A stretch of 14,701 bases of DNA from Thermoplasmatota archaeon (GTDB lineage: Archaea > Thermoplasmatota > JAQUQK01), in NCBI GenBank assembly GCA_028716125.1, contig JAQUQK010000022.1, positions 1 through 14,701 of the forward strand. The letters are read 5' to 3'. The translations under genes and the position numbers were made by a program. The notes under the pieces are model-generated. The model made no database searches. It worked only from the letters and a program-made list of their open reading frames with translations, and was not told where the DNA came from. Below are positions 1 to 9,000 of this stretch, in pieces (position 1 is the first letter of the stretch; each line of letters begins with the position of its first letter).

Positions 1-2
1 AC

Positions 3-3000
3 GCCGGAGGCAATGTCATTCCAAAGACAACTTTGACCTATGACCTCGGCAGTTCATCCAATTATTGGAGGAAGTTGTTTGTTAAGAATGTCAGTTCAAC
101 CAACATTGATGCTTTGGGGTATGTTTCGACGACCAACCTCTTCGTTGGTGGCACTTCAATCTCTGGCCTGTTCCATAAGCAGGGTGGCAATGCGTTTGGC
201 ACAACGAGTACGATCGGGACGACGGATGCAAAAGACATCAATTTTATTACCGGTGGTACGAGCAAGATGACAATTTTGAATTCAGGCAATGTTGGTATCG
301 GGACAACGAATCCGAGCTCGACCTTTCAGGTGTATACGGGTCAGGTTCTTGTCCCGAACGGGACATCCGCCTTGCCATCTGTCGCCTTTGGTTCTGACAG
401 GAATACGGGATTCTATAAACTTTGGAGTGATCAAATCGGATTTGTAGCCGGAGGAACTTATAGTTTTACGGCTAAAGCCAACCAGACGCTTGCGTTCACA
501 AATTGGCGCATGCTTAACACCGCCGACATTCCGGCCATACAGGGCGCAGCGGTTAATAATGCTACAGCCATAGGCATGAAGGTCGGTAATGAGAATGCCC
601 TGACTACGCCGGGAGGGAAGATTATTTCTTTCTATTCTGACGGCCTGACTACCGAACGGGCTCATATCTCATATCTGGGCGGTGCATACTTCAACGGAAG
701 TGTGGGTCTTGGCGTCACCAATCCCTATCTCTTTAAGCTTACAGTCGTAGGTAGTGTAGGCCCATCATCCACCAACTCCTATGACCTCGGCGGCACAGTG
801 AATTATTGGAGGAGGTTATATGCCACAAATGTCAGCTCAACCAACATTGATTCAGTTGGTTACGTCAGCACGACAAACCTTTTAGCAGATAAGACTATCA
901 AGCTCGGCAAGACAACGGGTTATAGCAACGGCAAGTTTTATGTTGATTCTTCTGGCAATGTGAGCGCATCGGGTACCGACATGGGATTGGTTGCTGCAAC
1001 TGGCAACAGGTTCTTTAAGATGAACATGCTATCCGACGGTACAGCTACCCTCAAATCTTCGGCTGGAATGACAATAAGTTCCGTTCTTTCGTCGGCAATT
1101 TTATTCGGCAATAATGCAGCTCCAAATGTAAATAACTATAGAACTTTAGGAGACCCATCCCTCTATTGGAAGAAGCTCTTCTCTACGAACGTCAGCTCAA
1201 CAAACATTGATGCTTTGGGTTATGTCTCGACTACTAATTTATATGTCAACGGTTCATCTATTCCTTCTGGCTCAGGCACTGCCAACCGCATGACATATTG
1301 GAATACCAACAGTACGCTTGGTTCCACTAATCTGACTTACGGCGCAACTTCCCTTGCTCCAACAACCAACAATAGCTTTAGCTTGGGTTCAGCTGCCAAT
1401 GCGTACCAGAACATCTATTCATCTTCAACGATTTATAGCGGCATGGCTAACGGCGCGCCTAATCTCCAGTTTGCGACATCAGGTTACATCTATGCCAATG
1501 CTACGCAAAATACCGCAGCGGCTTTCCTCTTCCAGAACAAGGCAACAGGTGTCGGAGCCTTGTTTGGAGTGGCGGATAAAGACGCCAATTTCCCGTTATT
1601 GATTAATAACTCCAACAACACCTTCTTCGGCTGGACTTCGAGCATAGGCGGCTCGAACCGCGTGATTATCGCGGGCAATGCCAACCGCGCCGATGCTGAC
1701 CTTGGGTTTGCCGCAACCTCGACCGATAACACCCACTTCTATCGTTGGAGCATTGGTACGGATAAATCCGACGGAGGCAAGTTCAAGATTTCATCTTCAA
1801 CAGCTCTTGGCACAAATGACAGGTTAACTATTGATGGTAACGGCAATGTTGGCATTAATACGACAAATCCTGCCAACTTCAAGCTCCAGGTTGCGGGAAA
1901 CGTGGGACCGGACGCGAATTTAACATATGACCTGGGATCTTCGGCCAATCGTTGGAAGGACCTTTATGTCAGTTCCACCCACATCGGAACAAGTACCTGG
2001 GATTTGTGGCAAGCCAACACCGGGTTCACGATCAGCAGGGGTTTGGGGAACAGGTATCTGACCATAAGCAAAGGCGGCTATGTGGGCATTGGTACAGAAA
2101 CGCCGGCTAATACTTTGGAAGTCGCGGGAACAGCGGTCCTTGCTTATGGTGCGGGTTTGGAAGGGAGAATTAATACGGGAGCCTATGCTGCAGGAACAGC
2201 GGGCTTTTATCCATTCGCTAATTCGATTGGTGCCAATGACACCATGATCAAGTACGCGGCCGGTAGCAATAACTTCGTAATCCAGCACGGTACTGACAAG
2301 GTTTTGAGCATTGATACCGGAAGTCGCACAACAGTGGCCTCGACTGCCAATGTCAATGACAATCTCTTTATAAACACAGGCCAGATTAAGGGACAGTTGC
2401 AGATAAACCAGACATCATCCACGGCCGGGGCTTATTCCAGGATAACTTTCGGCTTCCCGAATTATTTGGGAGATTATGGGGCTGCGGCTATCGGCGTCAG
2501 GGGGACGGGCAGCGGCTCGTACATGCATATTGGCACATCCAACAGTTACGGATCTGGTGTAACCAACAATGCCATAGTGATTAATCCGGATGGAAATATC
2601 GGTCTTAACAAAATACCGGGTGCTTACAATCTGGATGTGAATGGCGATGTAAACGTAGGCGGTAATGACATTTACCTCAATGGCAACCAGCGCATTTCAG
2701 ATTCTGTTTCAGCCTCCTATACAAACATTCGGCCTCAAAATAATAATTTAATTATCTACAACGGTGCGAATGATCAGAATCTGAGCGTATACAGCAGTGC
2801 TGGAACCAAGGCAATAACTCTTACATCCAATGTGACAAATGCTGTCATAGCCGCACCGGGCACAGATAAACTGTCCATTACCGCAGATACTTATCCTACC
2901 CTCAACAATACTTATAATTTGGGCACCCCGGCTTTGCGCTGGAAGAATTTATATGTCAGCGGCGGGCTTTATGCTTCTGGTACAAGCATGTTCAATGTAG

Positions 3001-6000
3001 GCAATCCGACGAGCGATACCAGCGCCATTAACCGCGGTTACGTACTCTCGCGCGGCATGAACTTGGTGACCAATGGTTCGGGTTTGCTGGGCAGCAACTA
3101 CAATTTCAGCGGCTTCACATACACGCAAAACGAAGTGCACGGCGGCTTAGGATCATTCATGGCCAGTGGAACCTATGCATCTTTGGGCGGCAAATTCTCG
3201 GACGAACTGATTCCGGTTGATGTAGCCAAATATTATCGCATGGTGGGTTGGGCAAAACACGGTGATACGGGCGGTGCGGGATACGACCCGACTAATGCGC
3301 AATACGCCGGCGTCGTGGCTTATGATATTGATGGCAATGCTGTCACGCCTGATAACTCAGTCAAATACGGCACGTCAACGGATACCACCTTGTCCCAGGC
3401 TCTTAATATCGGCGATACAGTCATGCATCTGACCACTTCTGCCGGTTGGAATGAGACAAATTGCTTGTATTATAATTGCGCCTTTTCTTGGTGGCCTTAT
3501 ACCAACAGCAAAGGATATACCTGGCCGGCTTATACCTATACGCGTAACGAATCAATGTACACGTATGGTTATCCCAATCCTACCTGGCCGAGCGGCGCGA
3601 TCAATGGCAATGATATTACGTTGACCGGTCCATGGCCCGGCCCTGCTTTGCCGATCAATACTCCGGTGCGCAACTTAAATAGCGGTAGTACTTATAAATA
3701 TATCATGGCGAGTTATTCCAATGTGCCTAACGACTGGAAGCGCTATGAGGGTTTTATCGGGACTACGGCGCAGGGTTCTGACCAGGATGCGAATAAGTTC
3801 TTTGCCGGCACGGCTTACATTAAACTCATGTTCCTGCCCAACTACACGGGCACCGGCAAGATCCGCTGGAGCGACTTGTGGCTTTCCGAGCTCTCATCCA
3901 ATAACCTGGAACCGGCCACTGCCTTATGGCCAGGCGTAGTTTCGACTTCAACGCAGACCTTTGGCGGAAATAAAACATTCAACAACAATGTTTACGTGAG
4001 CGGCAACCTGGGCATTGGCTTGACCTCGGTTTCCGTACAGCATCAACAGAAAACGGCTAGTAGGAGTACGGCATTCGACGCAGGTAATGGCGCGACCTGG
4101 CATGATTTCGTCATTCAGAATCCTAACGGCACAGCAGGCGCCGCAGTGGGTATAGCTTTTGAAACTAACTCTACTTATCATACAAACGCTGGTACTGGCA
4201 TAGCAGGCATCAAGACCACCACGGATGCTGATTATGGCATGGACTTGGCATTTATCACGCGTCCCACTGCGGCTTCTGCAGTAGAAAGAATGAGGATAAC
4301 ATCTAATGGTCTTGTCGGTATTGGAACGACGCCGGCATCAGGCTCCAAACTCCATGTTTACACAGCAGGCATGAATGAAGTTTTGTCAGAGGGTAATGGT
4401 GGAGCGGATTATGTAGAAGGAGAGTTTAGGGCTAAATCAAATGCAGCAGGTAGGGGAGCTGGCTATTTCACGACAATCAATGGAAGCGTGAATTGGTTCA
4501 TGGGCAATCCATATTCAACAACGGACAGTTTCATGATTGGCAGGAATACCGGAGCTTTTGACAGGAGCACGGCCCAAACCGCAAACGCCTTCCTAACCAT
4601 GACCAATACCGGGAATGTTGGAATCAACGTTGTAGGTGCTGGAGCAAGACTGCAAGTTAATCAGAGCTCAACATACAGCAGCGAGGGCACGGCCGGGTTT
4701 AAGATTGATGACGGCACGAGCGCAGTCGGCATGGTCATGGGCGCAGATGTGGCCAATAATAATTTTTACATCCAGTCCTTGGATCCTGGCACGAGCTATT
4801 CAACAAGACCTTTATCACTTAACCCCAACGGCGGTTTCGTGGGTATTGGGTTAACGGCGCCGAAGAATATTTTGGACATCACCAAGATCGGCACGACGAT
4901 GGGTGCTGTAGCTGATTCAGGTCTGCACATTGGTCAAGGCACTCAAAATAACTACAACCAGATTGGGTTGGGTTATGCCGGTACCTATGTTCCGGCTGTC
5001 ATTGGTTCTTTCACGCCATCCGGAATGGGCTATACCAACGCTGATTTGTTCTTTGCAACCAGGTCATTGACCACTGATACGGCTCCTTTGGAAAGAATGA
5101 GGATATTGAATACGGGCAACGTAGGCATCGGTACAAATTCGCCTTCAGCCTTCAAGCTCCAGGTCGCTGGCAACGTCGGCCCATCGTCAACCAACGCGTA
5201 TGACCTTGGTTCCTCGCTCTATGCTTGGAGGAATATTTACGCTTCATCGACAATATACTCATCAGGATCCGGAAACTACAATTTCTCCTTTGCCACATCT
5301 GCCAGGTTTATTGCTGATGCCAATGCGCAAAACACGGCTTCATATATGTTCTCCGCCAGATCGAATATTGGTTCTGGCAAGGCTTTGTTGGGCATGGGTG
5401 ATTTGTCCGGCAATTATGCCATGATCATAGATAAGGATTTTAAGGTCGCAATGGGCGGACCCGGATCAACCAACGGGCGCTTGAATGTTTATGGCAACAG
5501 CAGGTTAGGTGATGCGGATATCACTTTGCGTGCGACCTCGACCAACTCCTCGTCTTTCTATAGCTGGGATATGGGTGTTGATAAATCCGATGGCGGCAGG
5601 TTTAAGATTTCTTCCTCAACCGCTTTAGGCACCAGTGACAGATTTACGATTGACGGGAATGGATATGTTGGCATCGGTGATTCAACCCCGGCCTCCTTGC
5701 TGACAGTCGGCAACGGAGATTTGTTCCAAGTCACAAGCGCAGGTTCGGTTCTGGCTCCGGATGGAACAAATGCAGATCCGGCATATTCATTTAAAGATGA
5801 TACGGATACGGGTTTTCACAGGAGCGGTCCCGGTGCGATATGGTTTGCATCTAACAGTAGTGATGCCATCTGGTTTTACAATGGGCAGCTCTCGATTATG
5901 GCGGGAAATGGACATGCGGGTGATTTAACACTTCAGGATGTCACAAACGGGAATGAGGTGCATATCCAAGCCTCATCTACATCTGATGGTTATACTTTGG

Positions 6001-9000
6001 CGTTGCCTCCGAGCATGGGAACAAACGGACAAGTGTTGCAATTGGATGCCAACTCCAATCTCAAATGGGCCACTATTGCCTCGATTGGCTCATTGACCAG
6101 CCCTCATATTCCATATTTCAACGGTTCGAATTTGGCTGACAGCAAATTAAACTACAGCGCCTCGGCGGTTTATCCCGATACGAACAACTCATATGATCTG
6201 GGCACGGTTGCCAGCAGCTTCAAGACGCTCTATGTCTCAAGCTCAATCATCGGCGGATACATAAACAATGCAACTCCCAAGATCCAATTCGGTTATGATG
6301 CCAACGCATCCGGCGGTTGGGGAGCCATGGCGGTTGGCTTCCATGCTTATGCCACCGGGACATCGGCTGTTGCCATCGGCCAATCGGTATCGGCCGGCGG
6401 TTATAACGGTTTGGCTATGGGTTACGTAACAAAGGCTTACGGAGCTTATTCAACAGCCCTGGGCAGCAGGATCATAGTCAATGGCACCAACTCATTTGGT
6501 ATTGGATTGGATAACACTACCCGTTATGTCACGCAGAACAGTACTTTGGCCATCATGGGCGGCAGCGTCGGCATCGGCACCGTTGCACCGGGTGCTTTGT
6601 TCACTGTCGGCAGCGATGCTTTGAGGGCTGGCAGCTTGGCTCCCACGCGTATTGACCAACAAACCATAACCACGAACAGTTACACGGCTACGGATGTTGC
6701 AATTGATGGGTACACTACAGCAATCGTTTACAATGACGGCGGTACCAATAGCAGCGTCAGCTTCTACAGGTTGGACCAAGGCGTGCAAACACATATCTCT
6801 GATCTGGTTTTGGGCCTGGCCGGAGTCAAAAAAGTTAAGATGGTTGGCAATACGCTTTATGTGAATACTGGCAGCACATTGTATCTTTATGACATAACAG
6901 ACGTTGGAAACCCCACGTTGCTCTCGTCCTTGCAATATGATTTGACGGTCAATGACACATGGATGGATGTTTCAGGTAAGTATGCTTATATAGGCGCCAC
7001 AAGCGATGGCAAGTTCTACATCATCGATATTTCCAACAAGCTCGTCCCGGCCCTGATCAATACAGTGACTGAGGCCGGAATCATTGGCGTCAAGGCTGTT
7101 GGCCCATACCTTTATCTGACGGAAAGCGGGCTGGGTATGACCGTATACAACGTATCTGATCCGATTAACCCGGTGCAGCTTGGGCAGCCGGGCACCGCCA
7201 CAATTGCCGCCGCGGACGTCGATGGAAAGGTTCTGTATTATGTGAGCACGGGTGCCACTCTTTATGCCTCAGATTTATCGGATTATGGTTCCATGACGCA
7301 GTTTGCATCTCAAGCCTTGGGCCGCGCCGTAGGCAGCTCCGCCAAGCTGATTGCCCGCAACGGTTTGATATACATCTTGGAAAACAATAATTATTTATCC
7401 ATCTGGAAGTTGAATAAGGCATCAGGTAACTTCACCAAGATATATGAGCTTTCCGACGCCACGTCTTTTGGCAGCGGCCAGGCCATGGATGTCCAGGGCA
7501 ATAATTTGGTGACCTTTGCCGGCAGCGGTAATCGCCTATTGAGCACTTATGAATTGAACGGCACAAGAGTTGAAAGCTTTACGGCCGGTTCAACGGAACT
7601 TAGCAAGTTGACAGTGGTCAATAACTCAAACTTTGGCGGAGATATAAATGTTGGCGGCAGCGCCTTGTTTGGCGGCAACGTGCAAATTAACGGCGGAATC
7701 GGCATAGACGGCAACGCCAGCGTGGTCGGCGCCATAAAGGAGACGGCGACCCAGCCCTCGGAGATAAAAATAACCACCGGTGTAGCCATTGCCAACACCA
7801 AAGAAAGGGTTATTGTGCGCGGCAAGTATGCCTATACCATCGGCAACTCCACCGGAGACATGGAAATTTGGGATGTTTCCGATCCGACAACCCCGTACAA
7901 GATTTCCGCGACAGCCGTTATAGCTTCGCCTTCCGGGGCAGACTTGGCTGTCGAGGGACGCTATGCCTATATCGCTTATTACTATTCCACTGATCCATAT
8001 TTGAAAGTTTACGATATTTATAATCCGGCCAGCCCGAGCCTGGTAGTTTCAATCAAACTAAGGTCCCAAGGTGTCTTGTATGCCAGCGGCACATACGTGA
8101 GAACGCAAGTCGTGGGCAGGTACCTCTACATGTCTTATGGCAGCAGCCCGGCCTATCTTGATGTTTATGATATCGGAAACATAACAGGCCCGGTTGCCAT
8201 GGGGCAGGTCAGCTTGGCCAGCGACAGGTTGTATGACTTCGTGGCCAAGAATGATTTCTTGTATGGCGCCGGAAACAGCAAGTACTACAAGATCAATGTC
8301 ACCAGTTCCACAAATCCTTTTGTTGCTTATTCCGCTTCATATACGAACGGATACCATGGACGTTCAATTGACGTGTCGGGCAACGTGGCTTATCAATGGT
8401 TGATCAACAACAATTCAGGCAGGATTGGCGCCCTGAATACGGTGAGCAACCTCAGTTATGCATTAGACGTCACAGGAGCCGGCACTTATGGCCAAATCAA
8501 GACAGCAGGCGATTTTGCCTACGTCTTGTCGTCCAATGCCCTTGTGTCCACGGCTACGACCACCATGCATATCGTGGATATTTCAAAACCGGCAACCGCA
8601 CCGGTCTTGGTAAAAACAATAAGCTACTCCACTAAATTGAGAGGTGCCTTTGCCTTTGATTATGACGGCGAGTACATGATTACCGGCAGCAATGCGCAGG
8701 CCGAAGTCAGTGTCTTGGGCATGCAAGGCATCAGGTCGCAGGCAGCTGACATTGGTTCGCTGACCAGCGATTACCTGAGCGTGAACACGGCCGCCAAGAT
8801 TATCGGCAAGTTGGATGTGAATGGCGGCGTCAGTTTAGGGGGCGGGGTCTTGATGAAAAACAATGTGGCCGTGGCAGGTTCCGGCCAGGTATACGGTGAT
8901 AGCAATTCAATAGGGAACTCCTCCATGTTCACTGTGTATGACAGCCGAAATTTCTATGGCGCTACTGGAGCCAGCAGAATCAGCGCTTTGTTTGCAGCCA

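Larger units (their letters stand above)
39..6240 (+). repeat. Fibre-shaft protein repeats (YDLG..WR.LY and VGIGT.NP units)
   Basis: Within the giant gene, the unit 'Y-D/N-L-G-S-x(4)-W-R/K-x-L/I-Y/F' recurs about eight times, starting near 39, 780, 1134, 1374, 1926, 2910, 5199 and 6192. The first three copies continue into an almost identical tail, NVSSTNIDALGYVSTTNL. A second unit, 'N-V-G-I-G-T-x-x-P-x(3)-L-x-V', recurs near 288, 699, 1842, 2079, 2595, 4005, 4311, 4614, 4836, 5118, 5667 and 6567. Often the second unit leads into 'AGNVGPSSTN' and then the first, giving a composite period. The DNA of the copies differs mostly at synonymous positions, so the repeats are old or under protein-level selection. 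Known families with these motifs form beta-rich fibre shafts, often trimeric. Confidence 0.85.

Noticed and set aside
33..35. TTG codon as start of the giant gene
   Set aside because: The frame is open to base 3 and the upstream codons continue a shaft repeat (GNVIPKTTL before TYDLGSS). No ribosome site is present; the gene is cut by the window edge.
39..6240. CRISPR array or DNA-level tandem repeat
   Set aside because: The repetition is in protein sequence with codon-level divergence and irregular spacing in one open frame; there are no short identical direct repeats with uniform spacers.
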